Assembly (NCBI GenBank): GCA_003978475.1
Contig: QNZR01000246.1
Location: 1 to 8,111 of the forward strand
Source of the DNA: Sulfurimonas sp.
Lineage (GTDB): Bacteria; Campylobacterota; Campylobacteria; Campylobacterales; Sulfurimonadaceae
DNA length: 8,111 nt
Direction of reading: 5' to 3'
A model generated the notes under the pieces. That model did no database searches and had not been told where the DNA came from. It saw only the letters and a program-made list of their open reading frames with translations. Position numbers and translations under genes: made by a program. How positions within the stretch are numbered: the stretch's first letter is position 1; every line of letters starts with the position of its first letter. Shown piece by piece: positions 1 to 6,568 of this stretch.

Positions 1-28
1 CGTACTCACATCACCCGAGTCAAAGTAT

Positions 29-34
29 CTTATA
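29..34 (-). promoter_or_regulatory. possible -10 box for the next minus-strand gene
   Basis: The minus strand reads TATAAG inside a very AT-rich stretch just beyond the terminator that follows rpmA. Campylobacterota promoters often rely on a TATAAT-like -10 with AT-rich upstream DNA and no clear -35, so this could drive the gene beyond the left edge (obg often follows rpmA in bacteria, but it cannot be seen here). The rest of positions 1..59 shows no gene I can support. Confidence 0.25.
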
Positions 35-59
35 AAATATTTTTTTACAAGGAGGGACT

Positions 60-85
60 AAAAAGATCCAGGCTCACGCCTGAAT
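60..85 (-). terminator. intrinsic terminator after rpmA
   Basis: On the minus strand, 10 nt after the rpmA stop, an 8-bp stem (ATTCAGGC pairing with GCCTGGAT, one G-U pair) closes a GTGA tetraloop and is followed, after a single C, by five T residues. GC-rich lower stem plus U-tract is the classic Rho-independent layout. It ends the rplU-rpmA transcript and separates it from whatever gene lies to the left. Confidence 0.75.
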
Positions 86-95
86 AAAGAGACAT

Positions 96-353
96 TTATG
101 CAGCTGGAACAATAGAAACTTTAGTACGTTTCTTGTCTTTACGCTCAAACTTAACGACACCGTCAATCAGAGCATAAAGTGTATGGTCTTTCCCCATTCC
201 CATGTTCTCACCCGGATGAACCTTGGTACCGCGTTGACGAATCACAATATTTCCTGCACGCACACGCTCACCACCAAATTTTTTGACGCCCAGCCGGCGT
301 CCTGCCGAGTCACGATTATTCTGTGTACTACCCTGACCTTTTTTATGTGCCAT
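96..353 (-). CDS. rpmA: 50S ribosomal protein L27
   Basis: Component of the large ribosomal subunit; its N-terminal tail reaches the peptidyl-transferase centre and helps position tRNA. The 85-residue length is normal. The N-terminus MAHKKGQGSTQNNRDS and the core GVKKFGGERV, IVIRQRGTKVHPG and GKDHTLYALIDGVVKFE are the family signature. It begins directly with the mature MAHKK sequence, so it has no cleavable N-terminal extension of the kind found in Firmicutes. The start is supported by AGGAGT five bases before the ATG. It lies 21 nt downstream of rplU, the usual order, and is followed by an intrinsic terminator at 60..85. One local variation is HPGENMGMG where many bacteria have HAGANVGCG. 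Identification is near certain. Confidence 0.98.
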   Translation of the reverse strand: MAHKKGQGSTQNNRDSAGRRLGVKKFGGERVRAGNIVIRQRGTKVHPGENMGMGKDHTLYALIDGVVKFERKDKKRTKVSIVPAA

Positions 354-374
354 CTGATACTCCTACTTTAAAAT

Positions 375-683
375 TTACGCTGCAATTTTAGTAATGCGAA
401 CACGGGTAAAATCACGACGGAATCCACGCTTTACTTTACTATCTTTACGACGACGTTTTTTGAAAATAACAACCTTCTTGGCGCGACCTTCATTGATCAC
501 TTCAGCCGTTACAACAGCACCTTCGACAAAAGGTGCTCCTACTTTAAGTTCTCCGGCATTCACAGCCAGAACCTCTTTAAATTCTATGGTCTCTTTGGCA
601 TCAAGACTCAGTTTGTCCAGCAGAAGGGTATCACCCTCTTCTACCTTATATTGCTTGCCACCGTTTTTAAAAATTGCGTACAT
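375..683 (-). CDS. rplU: 50S ribosomal protein L21
   Basis: Large-subunit protein that binds 23S rRNA. The 102-residue length matches the family. The N-terminus MYAIFKNGGKQYKVEEGD is the L21 hallmark, and the basic C-terminal rRNA-binding region from residue 74 (KKRRRKDSKVKRG, then FRRDFTRVRITKI) matches the usual position and pattern, with the Lys/Arg-rich variant I associate with Campylobacterota. The ATG is preceded by AAGGAAG at good spacing. It is the first gene of the rplU-rpmA pair. A candidate promoter (725..730) overlaps the region just after ridA, and no terminator is visible after ridA, so some read-through from the upstream unit is possible. Confidence 0.98.
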   Translation of the reverse strand: MYAIFKNGGKQYKVEEGDTLLLDKLSLDAKETIEFKEVLAVNAGELKVGAPFVEGAVVTAEVINEGRAKKVVIFKKRRRKDSKVKRGFRRDFTRVRITKIAA

Positions 684-724
684 TGCGCTTCCTTAATCGT
701 TATAAGTCTACAAAAAGTGCGCGA

Positions 725-730
725 ATTTTA
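725..730 (-). promoter_or_regulatory. probable rplU-rpmA promoter (-10 TAAAAT)
   Basis: The minus strand has GGTAAAATTCGCGCAC about 40 nt before the rplU start, giving a TAAAAT -10 and a leader of roughly 35 nt. There is no good -35, as is usual in Campylobacterota. A second, closer candidate is TATAAC near 700..705, which would give a very short leader around the Shine-Dalgarno and is less likely. Confidence 0.4.
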
Positions 731-748
731 CCGAAACTACGTTTAAGT

Positions 749-1120
749 TTAGATTAAAGCAATCGCATCAATCTCAACTAACGCGTTTTTCGGCAACGTT
801 TTTACCGCAACTGTTGAGCGTACCGGCTTGTGCGTACCAAATGCCGCTTCATACAAAGCATTAACCGTTGTGAAATCATCCATACTATCTAAAAAGATGG
901 TGCACTTAATAACCTGGTTCATGGCACTGCCACTCGCCACAAGCACTGCCTCAAGATTTTTCAATACCTGCCGTGTCTGTACGGTAATATCGTCTTCTAA
1001 CATCACCCCTTCGGGAGTGAGTGCGATTTGTCCCGACGTATAGACCATACCATTAACAACCATGGCTTGTGAATAGGGACCGATGGCCTGCGGTGCGTTT
1101 TGTGTACGAATACATTTCAT
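749..1120 (-). CDS. ridA: RidA family 2-iminobutanoate/2-iminopropanoate deaminase
   Basis: Cytosolic trimeric enzyme of the YjgF/YER057c/UK114 family. It hydrolyses reactive enamine/imine intermediates released by PLP enzymes such as threonine dehydratase, protecting other PLP enzymes from damage. The 123-residue protein has the family landmarks: QAIGPYSQA (11-19, with Tyr16), TSGQIA (28-33), the catalytic-type Arg101 in KPVRSTVAV, and Glu116 in LVEIDAIA. Arg and Glu are the substrate carboxylate and water-activating positions in true RidA proteins. The residue two after Arg is Thr rather than the Cys found in several homologues, a tolerated change. AGGAGT lies 7 nt before the ATG, and the start overlaps the stop of the upstream thioredoxin-like gene by one base (TAATG), indicating translational coupling. 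Confidence 0.95.
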   Translation of the reverse strand: MKCIRTQNAPQAIGPYSQAMVVNGMVYTSGQIALTPEGVMLEDDITVQTRQVLKNLEAVLVASGSAMNQVIKCTIFLDSMDDFTTVNALYEAAFGTHKPVRSTVAVKTLPKNALVEIDAIALI

Positions 1121-1539
1121 TAATGACTCCTGTGCTGTTTATTAAGATAGTATGTGACATCATCTAAAATAGAGTGGTAATCCTCGACATTCCAATATCC
1201 GGGCATACTATTGATTACGCGGCCTTCAGATGTCAGAAAAAAGCTCATCGGTACCATTTTGGCATCCAGATATTCGGGGTAATCGTCTAAAGACCGTGTT
1301 AATGCCACGGCAACATAGTGCTGATTGATGCGCGCTACAATGGTGCTGTCTTCCAATGTTGTCGATTCCAACTTGCGACACCACCGACAGGTCTTGCCGG
1401 TAATCAGCAGAAAAATATTTTTCTTCTCTTCTTTAGCCTTATGCACTGCCGTGTTATAGTCATGGTACCAGAAAATTTCTGCCGCGTACACGGTGGTATG
1501 TAATACTATTGCGGCAACAATAATGACATATATACGCAT
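1120..1539 (-). CDS. exported thioredoxin-fold protein with CxxC
   Basis: A 139-residue protein. Residues 1-19 form a Sec-type signal peptide: Arg2, a hydrophobic run, and VYA before AEIF, with a likely cleavage after Ala19. The mature part is a single thioredoxin-fold domain of the thioredoxin_7/DUF255-like type. It has FLLITGKTCRWCRKLE with the redox pair Cys51-Arg-Trp-Cys54, a cis-proline-type Pro97 in MVPMSFFLT, and the GYWNVEDYHSILD tail. It is probably a periplasmic thiol-disulfide protein, but reductase, isomerase or a partner-specific role (for example cytochrome c or sulfur-enzyme maturation) cannot be told apart from sequence. The start is supported by AAGGA upstream. It follows the small membrane protein by 30 nt and overlaps ridA by one base, so the three are probably one operon driven from about 2004. 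Confidence 0.8.
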   Translation of the reverse strand: MRIYVIIVAAIVLHTTVYAAEIFWYHDYNTAVHKAKEEKKNIFLLITGKTCRWCRKLESTTLEDSTIVARINQHYVAVALTRSLDDYPEYLDAKMVPMSFFLTSEGRVINSMPGYWNVEDYHSILDDVTYYLNKQHRSH

Positions 1540-1569
1540 GAGAGTCCTTTAAATGGCACCTTCTGTGTA

Positions 1570-1968
1570 TTAGGCAGAACTTCGTGCGAGACTTCGCAAA
1601 AAAGCAATAAAAATAAAAAAGAGAATAATCGCGGCAATCACCTCATAGCCGATCATCCATACAACAAAAAGAGTCGTAAAATCAATCATTTGAAATGTTT
1701 TAAAATCGGCATCGGCAACATAGAAAAAGACTACCGTCAAACCGACCAGATACGGAACAATAAGAAAATAGAGCGAAAAGACAATACTTTCATACCCTTC
1801 GGGTGAAATAATATAGTCACTAATGTCGATCTCACGTGCTAAAAAGTCGTCATTCTTTTTCTTTTTTATTCGTCGGTATCTGTCTTGGCGAGCCTGATAT
1901 TTCCGAATTCTACCGCGGGCATCAGCATTATTTCTCGTCAATTCGGTACGGGATTTTTTGGGATCCAT
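1570..1968 (-). CDS. small basic two-helix inner-membrane protein, function unknown
   Basis: I do not recognise a named family. The 132-residue protein has a strongly basic soluble N-terminus (about residues 1-48, with an Arg/Lys-rich stretch around 17-39 including RYRRIKKKK). A short acidic linker follows, then two hydrophobic segments (about 61-84 and 97-125) joined by a brief loop with several Asp residues (VADADFK). By the positive-inside rule the basic N-terminus and the short RSLARSSA tail would both be cytoplasmic, giving a hairpin. There is no signal peptide and no cysteine. The Shine-Dalgarno is a weak GAGAGAG run before the ATG. It is the first gene after a TATAAT promoter and precedes the thioredoxin-like gene by 30 nt. 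The basic tail could contact nucleic acid, phospholipid or a protein partner, but this is speculation. Confidence 0.8.
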   Translation of the reverse strand: MDPKKSRTELTRNNADARGRIRKYQARQDRYRRIKKKKNDDFLAREIDISDYIISPEGYESIVFSLYFLIVPYLVGLTVVFFYVADADFKTFQMIDFTTLFVVWMIGYEVIAAIILFFIFIAFLRSLARSSA

Positions 1969-2003
1969 CTCTGCTCTCTCACTTTTTTCGACAATATTTT
2001 GAC

Positions 2004-2009
2004 ATTATA
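2004..2009 (-). promoter_or_regulatory. promoter of the membrane protein-thioredoxin-ridA unit (-10 TATAAT)
   Basis: A perfect TATAAT on the minus strand, preceded by GGT and by T- and A-runs, lies about 36 nt before the first gene of the unit. There is no TTGACA-like -35 at 16-18 nt, which is normal for sigma-70 promoters in Campylobacterota. The gap between dapE and this gene (1969..2077) otherwise shows only AT-rich DNA, and no convincing terminator for dapE. Confidence 0.6.
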
Positions 2010-2077
2010 ACCATTATTTTTAAAAATTCTATTTAATTAGTTTAAACAATCTTTGATTTTTTACATGTCAAGCAGGT

Positions 2078-3178
2078 TCAATATGTTTTCACTACTTCAC
2101 AAAAAACATCATACAACTGCATCACTTCTTTAATGGATGTCCGTTCATTAGGGGCATGAATACGATCATTAATCACGCCAAACTCCACCACATCAATACC
2201 ATACGGTGCCATAAAACGCGCATCGGATGTTCCTCCTGCCGTAGAGTGTTTTGCTTCCATATGACACACTTTGGCAATGGCATGATCCAATAAGGTAACA
2301 ATTTTAGTATTGACATCAGTCATAAACGGATAGGCACTCTGAGTCAGCGTCAGGGTATAGTCCATCTCTTTAAAGTATTTATGGATAAAATCTTCAATAC
2401 TCCGGGCATCGGTTTTTGTCGAGTTTCGGACATTAAACATCATTTTCAAGGTTCCGGGAGTGACATTAGTCACCTCCATTCCGGCACGAATGTCGGTAAT
2501 AACAAACTGGCTGGGACTAAAAAAGGCATCGCCGCTGTCCAAATTGACTCCGGCAATATGCGGCAATACCTGCGCCACTTTATGAATGGGATTGTGTGCC
2601 TTTTCCGGATATGCCGCATGTCCCTGTTTGCCACGTTTTTCAATGATTCCGTTAATAGAGCCGCGCCGCCCTACTTTCATGGCATCGCCAAAAACCTCTT
2701 CACATGTCGGCTCTGCCACAATAACCGCATCAGGCAACATTCGGTGTGTTTGAAGATAGCGCAATACCTCCTGCGTTCCGTATTTGGCATCACCCTCTTC
2801 ATCGGACGTCAGCAATAGTGAGAGTGTTCCATTAAACGATGTCGTTGTTTTCAGCGTCTGCACCAGTGCGGCAACACCGCTTTTCATATCTTGCGCACCG
2901 CGACCGTAGAGGTATCCCTCTTTTTCTACTGCCTGATACGGATGACTCTGCCACCCTTCTCCAGAAGGTACCACATCGACATGACCGGCAAAACAGAGAT
3001 GCTCTCCCTCACCAAATTTTTTGTATAAAAAAAGATTTTTCACTGTTTCTTTATCAATACGGACCGCCTCATACTCAAAAAGATACTCGGCTATAAAATC
3101 AAGCGTTCCCCCGTCATCGGGTGTCTCGCTCTTCATTTCTATAAGCTGTTTCAACAGGGTAATAACATCCAATCTCAC
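2078..3178 (-). CDS. dapE: succinyl-diaminopimelate desuccinylase
   Basis: Di-zinc amidohydrolase (M20 family) of the succinylase branch of lysine biosynthesis. It cleaves N-succinyl-L,L-diaminopimelate to succinate and L,L-diaminopimelate, the precursor of lysine and peptidoglycan meso-DAP. The 366-residue length fits. Zinc ligands and catalytic residues are all present: His66 in GHVDVVP, Asp97 in GAQDMKSG, Glu127 (general base) and Glu128 in TSDEEGD, Glu156 in AEPT, and His341 in IHAPNE, with GTSDARF at 316-322. The central dimerisation/lid domain runs from about residue 175 to 285. The reading opens at GTG 3178, with AAAGG overlapping the upstream stop but only about 3 nt away. TTG at 3172 (codon 3) has better spacing and is the alternative start. 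It lies 6 nt after the lipoprotein gene, so it is likely co-transcribed with mutS7. Confidence 0.96.
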   Translation of the reverse strand: MRLDVITLLKQLIEMKSETPDDGGTLDFIAEYLFEYEAVRIDKETVKNLFLYKKFGEGEHLCFAGHVDVVPSGEGWQSHPYQAVEKEGYLYGRGAQDMKSGVAALVQTLKTTTSFNGTLSLLLTSDEEGDAKYGTQEVLRYLQTHRMLPDAVIVAEPTCEEVFGDAMKVGRRGSINGIIEKRGKQGHAAYPEKAHNPIHKVAQVLPHIAGVNLDSGDAFFSPSQFVITDIRAGMEVTNVTPGTLKMMFNVRNSTKTDARSIEDFIHKYFKEMDYTLTLTQSAYPFMTDVNTKIVTLLDHAIAKVCHMEAKHSTAGGTSDARFMAPYGIDVVEFGVINDRIHAPNERTSIKEVMQLYDVFCEVVKTY

Positions 3179-3184
3179 AGACCT

Positions 3185-3523
3185 TTACTTGGAATTTTCG
3201 TAAAAAACGTAGGAAGTAGAATAATCACTAATTTCAAAATAGACTTTTTTCTCGCCTTTATCCGCTTTGAGATTGAAATTTTTATCATCAATACCGTAGC
3301 CGTAGCGATACGCTCTGGCAACTCCGTCATTGGTACCGTGCGCGGTCGTAAGCTTGTCAATCTCAATAAAACGCTTGACCAGCTTCTCACCGGCATATAC
3401 ATCAAGCACACCATCCGTTCCCGTCCAGTTTTGAATGGAGCGCCCAATAACATTCTGAGTCTCTTGCGTACAGCCTCCTAAAAATATTAGGGCCGCTAGT
3501 AGACCGATAAACAGTTGTCTCAT
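3185..3523 (-). CDS. small lipoprotein, function unknown
   Basis: The 112-residue product starts with a lipoprotein signal: Arg2, the hydrophobic run LFIGLLAALIF, and the lipobox Leu15-Gly-Gly-Cys18, so Cys18 would be lipidated after signal peptidase II cleavage. The mature part of about 95 residues is soluble and rich in charged and aromatic residues (VLDVYAGEKLVKRFIEIDK, RAYRYGYGID, KKVYFEISDYS). It reads as a small beta-rich domain, but I recognise no named family. Thr19-Gln20 after the Cys do not resemble an Asp +2 inner-membrane retention signal. The ATG overlaps the mutS7 stop by one base (TAATG) and has AAGGAG 6 nt upstream, so it is translated with mutS7. It is followed 6 nt later by dapE. 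Nothing in it suggests a role in DNA repair. Confidence 0.85.
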   Translation of the reverse strand: MRQLFIGLLAALIFLGGCTQETQNVIGRSIQNWTGTDGVLDVYAGEKLVKRFIEIDKLTTAHGTNDGVARAYRYGYGIDDKNFNLKADKGEKKVYFEISDYSTSYVFYENSK

Positions 3524-6498
3524 TATTTCTCCTTTTTGAGTTGAGGTTCTACATCAAGTTGCAGTCCTTTAGAAGTCATCACAAACCCCTTGACTACAAT
3601 GCATCCTTCGTGTATGGCCTTATGATGCTCCTTACACAGCGGAATCAGATTGCTCTTGTTGTCCTGATGATAGTGATCAATAAATCCCGCCTTTGACGCA
3701 CGTGACTGATGCGCAATATGGTGGACATCTTCAGCAATATTACCACAAATAATACACTTTGTCACATAAAGATCCCGGTTGTACTTGCTGGTTCGTTTCT
3801 GGACCAGAAGCTCAAGCTCGTCAAAATCATTGGCAAGGCGTTTACGAATGGCATTGGCAGAATCTAAAAACTCACTGTCCATATGCAGTGATTTGGCAAA
3901 CTCCAAACCGTACACACTGCTGCCGCTTCCTGCTTGCAGGACGCGGTTAAAGAGGAGCCGGTCTCTGGTCTCGTCATACTCCACACTCAAATGCAGGTTG
4001 ACGACACTCTGTAAACAGCGAATCTCTTTCATGGTAGAAAGCTGATGCAGATGTGTTGCAAAAAGAAAAATAGAGCGCAGTTTTGCCAGTTTCATAATAG
4101 CACTGGCAACAATGGCAACTCCCGAAAGCGTCTCAGTACCGTGGCTAATCTCATCACCTAAAATAAGCGCTTTGGTACCGGCGCGGTTAAAAATATTTTT
4201 CAGCTCCATCATTTCAACCGCAAAAGTTGAAAGCCCTTTGGCCAAATTGTCCCTGGAGACAATCCGTGTAAACAAGGAATCAAACAGTGAAAATTTCATG
4301 ACCGAAGCCGGCACATAAAAACCCGACTGTGCCAAAAGTGTGGCCAGTCCCATACTTTTCATCAGTGATGATTTGCCACTGGAGTTGATGCCGTACAATA
4401 ATATTCCGTGAATATCATGTCCGTCATGAACATCAACATCGAGCATCACCGTATGGGGGTATGGCAGATCAATATAGTCACGATTGCCCATAATAATATC
4501 ATTGGGTATGTAAATTCCCTGCGACTCCTGAAGTTCAATTAGCGGATGCCGCAATGCCATAATCTGCAAAAAATTTTCATCCTCTGCCACATCGACGATC
4601 ATCGGTTTGGCATAGTTGTACTCCTGGGCTGCTTTGGCGGAACCTACCGCTACATCGAGATCGGCAACATAACGAATAATCCGTTCAAACAACAGCGTAT
4701 AGCGACGGTCATAACTGGCCTGCAACGCTACAAAACGCTCTTTGACCAATGCCACAATCCTGCTTCGGTTGCGCATAATTTTCTCAGAAAGCTGTTCGGT
4801 CAACTCCGAGGTAATTTTGACATGATTGGTCAATTTTTTAATGCTAAAGCTCTCAAAATTTACATGTAACGCTTCGGTCGTTATCTCAAGGGTATGAAAA
4901 TGCTTTTCAATCAGTGCAAAACGGCTTTTGCTGACGCTGATATAGTATCCTTCTTTCTCAAGCTGTCCCAAAGTGACAAATGCCGCTGCATTGGAGGAGG
5001 ACGCTGAGCGAATGGCCGATTCAATCGTCTGAATGATAGTATGAAACGTCTGTAGCATCTGCATATTGTCATCAACGAGAATATCAATAGCCGTGTCAAC
5101 ACCCCGCATCAAAAAGTTGTCATCCAGACTTTGTGTCGTAAAACGGCGGGATGTCTCCAGATCAAAACTGCTCTCAATATCACGGATAAAAGCATCAAGC
5201 TCACGATTGTCAAACGAGGCTTTTTGCAGATGATGCTGCTTCAGATACGCTATTAACGCTTTGACATTCAGCAGCGAATCGTAAATAAAATTCATCTCAA
5301 ACGGATGCAGGCGCGCCAGTTTCATGCGACGTGCCAGTCGTTCCAAATCATAAATGCCACGCAACAGCTCTTCAAGCAGCCGGGTGTGTGAGGTAACGCT
5401 GTCAATGAGGTTATAGCGGCGTTCAAGCTCTGTACGTTCCATAATCGGGTTTAAAAGCCGCTCTTTTAACAGCCGTTTTCCAATGGCCGTTGCACTTTTG
5501 TCAATCAGTTTTAGCAGGGTTAGCTCATGACGATCTTTGGAAATAACTCCCAACTGTTCAAGCGCGGCATTGCCCAAATACATGTAGCGTCTGGAATCAA
5601 TAATTTGGGGGCGAAAGAGCTTTTGAACAATATGGTAGTCATGTTCAATCACAAAATGCACCAAAATTGCCAATGATTCCGATACCAGCGGCAAGCGTTC
5701 CAGGTCAAGATGTTCTATGGGTGAGAGCAGTGACTCAATCTCATAGACATTTTTAAACAGCTCATTCTGATAGCTGACACGAGGACGGTGGTGATTGACG
5801 CTGTAATGGTAGTGATCGAGGATTTCCAGATAACGGATCACCTCTTTTTGAGAATCCACACCATCTAAAAACGTCAGTACCACCTCGGAAGTTTTATAGA
5901 TACTCAGCAGATTGAACACTTCATCGAGTGCATAGTTTTGATCTTCACTGGTTCCGTGCGTTTCATAGAGCCACGTTTTGCCTGTTGTGACATCAATAGC
6001 ACTGTAGCCAATGGAGTAGATCTCCCGATTTTTGTCAATAAGCAGTGAGACAATGTAGTTGTCGTCATTGTCAATACTGTAATCAAAATTGGTACCCGGT
6101 GAGATAATCTGGGAAATATACCGACTGATCTTTGGCGGTGTTCCCTTTTGTCGTACCACAATGACCGTATATTTCTGCTCCTGAATAACCCGGTTTAAAT
6201 AACGCTCGAATGATACCGCCGGAACACCGGCTAAAAGCGGGTTTTTTACGGAATTTTCTACAATACTCTTGTTTTTTTTAGTCAACTGAATATTGAGCAG
6301 TTCGGCCAGTTCTTTGGCCTTACCCAACTGCATCTCGTCATTATTGACCTCATAAATTTCAAAGAAGGTACCGATTTCCATAAATACAACGGTATCGTGA
6401 CCGTATTTGGATTCAAAATACGACTGTAGCTCGAAATACGTCTCACTCAGGAGTCTGGATTTGTCTTGTAGTAGGGTATCGGCTTTGGCACTTAACAT
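3523..6498 (-). CDS. DNA mismatch repair protein MutS7 with fused C-terminal HNH endonuclease
   Basis: A 991-residue MutS-family protein. Domain order: mismatch-binding domain I (about 17-130) with the wedge motif GTFFE, where Phe45 and Glu47 match the Phe-x-Glu of MutS; connector (about 145-290); core and clamp (about 300-630, with LLKLIDKSATAIGKRLL at 328-344); ATPase (about 640-885); HNH nuclease (about 905-965). The ATPase has Walker A GINSSGKSS (703-711), SRDNLAKGLSTFAVEMMEL, Walker B LILGDEISHGTE (Asp782, Glu783) and the switch THL (815-817). The HNH part has Cys915-x2-Cys918, His926-His927, Asn950, Cys955-x2-His958-His959. This architecture defines MutS7, known from Campylobacterota, octocoral mitochondria (mtMutS) and giant viruses. 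It is proposed to recognise mismatches and cut DNA without MutL; that proposal is not shown here. A stop at 6508..6510 in frame fixes the ATG at 6498, although its Shine-Dalgarno is poor (GAGGG about 15 nt away). Confidence 0.95.
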   Translation of the reverse strand: MLSAKADTLLQDKSRLLSETYFELQSYFESKYGHDTVVFMEIGTFFEIYEVNNDEMQLGKAKELAELLNIQLTKKNKSIVENSVKNPLLAGVPAVSFERYLNRVIQEQKYTVIVVRQKGTPPKISRYISQIISPGTNFDYSIDNDDNYIVSLLIDKNREIYSIGYSAIDVTTGKTWLYETHGTSEDQNYALDEVFNLLSIYKTSEVVLTFLDGVDSQKEVIRYLEILDHYHYSVNHHRPRVSYQNELFKNVYEIESLLSPIEHLDLERLPLVSESLAILVHFVIEHDYHIVQKLFRPQIIDSRRYMYLGNAALEQLGVISKDRHELTLLKLIDKSATAIGKRLLKERLLNPIMERTELERRYNLIDSVTSHTRLLEELLRGIYDLERLARRMKLARLHPFEMNFIYDSLLNVKALIAYLKQHHLQKASFDNRELDAFIRDIESSFDLETSRRFTTQSLDDNFLMRGVDTAIDILVDDNMQMLQTFHTIIQTIESAIRSASSSNAAAFVTLGQLEKEGYYISVSKSRFALIEKHFHTLEITTEALHVNFESFSIKKLTNHVKITSELTEQLSEKIMRNRSRIVALVKERFVALQASYDRRYTLLFERIIRYVADLDVAVGSAKAAQEYNYAKPMIVDVAEDENFLQIMALRHPLIELQESQGIYIPNDIIMGNRDYIDLPYPHTVMLDVDVHDGHDIHGILLYGINSSGKSSLMKSMGLATLLAQSGFYVPASVMKFSLFDSLFTRIVSRDNLAKGLSTFAVEMMELKNIFNRAGTKALILGDEISHGTETLSGVAIVASAIMKLAKLRSIFLFATHLHQLSTMKEIRCLQSVVNLHLSVEYDETRDRLLFNRVLQAGSGSSVYGLEFAKSLHMDSEFLDSANAIRKRLANDFDELELLVQKRTSKYNRDLYVTKCIICGNIAEDVHHIAHQSRASKAGFIDHYHQDNKSNLIPLCKEHHKAIHEGCIVVKGFVMTSKGLQLDVEPQLKKEK

Positions 6499-6534
6499 AA
6501 TAACAGATCACAACCCTCGATTTTTGATAGGGAG

Positions 6535-6540
6535 ATTATA
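6535..6540 (-). promoter_or_regulatory. mutS7-lipoprotein-dapE promoter (extended -10)
   Basis: The minus strand reads TTTTTGCTATAAT about 37 nt before the mutS7 ATG: a perfect TATAAT with an extended TGn motif and an upstream T-run, the classic Campylobacterota sigma-70 layout without a -35. It lies between tRNA-Pro and mutS7 and would give a leader of about 30 nt. No terminator hairpin is visible between the tRNA and this site, so tRNA transcripts might also continue into the operon. Confidence 0.75.
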
Positions 6541-6568
6541 GCAAAAAGTTTGTTAGTGATGTTATCAA

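Noticed and set aside
1..87. Plus-strand open stretch ending in TAA at 85..87
   Set aside because: Only 29 codons, of AT-biased composition, running through an intrinsic terminator of the opposite strand; probably chance.
394..696. 100-codon plus-strand frame opposite rplU
   Set aside because: Antisense to an unmistakable ribosomal protein gene; the low-complexity Ser/Arg/Leu product is a shadow.
2041..2077. TTGACA-like promoter or terminator just after dapE
   Set aside because: The minus-strand TTGACA near 2065..2070 has no TATAAT-like box at 16-18 nt, and the only hairpins there are 4-bp AT-rich stems; the TATAAT at 2004 explains transcription better.
2381..2818. 145-codon open frame on the plus strand opposite dapE
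   Set aside because: It lies fully inside a well-conserved gene on the other strand and has no recognisable domain; it mirrors dapE codon structure.
3175..3453. Alternative minus-strand frame inside the lipoprotein gene
   Set aside because: The other frame has a proper lipobox, a Shine-Dalgarno and coupling to mutS7; this one has none of these.
3580..3790. HNH region of MutS7 as an inserted homing endonuclease or mobile element
   Set aside because: The HNH domain is in frame and at the C-terminus, as in all MutS7 proteins; no intron or intein boundaries are visible, so it is a family-level fusion.
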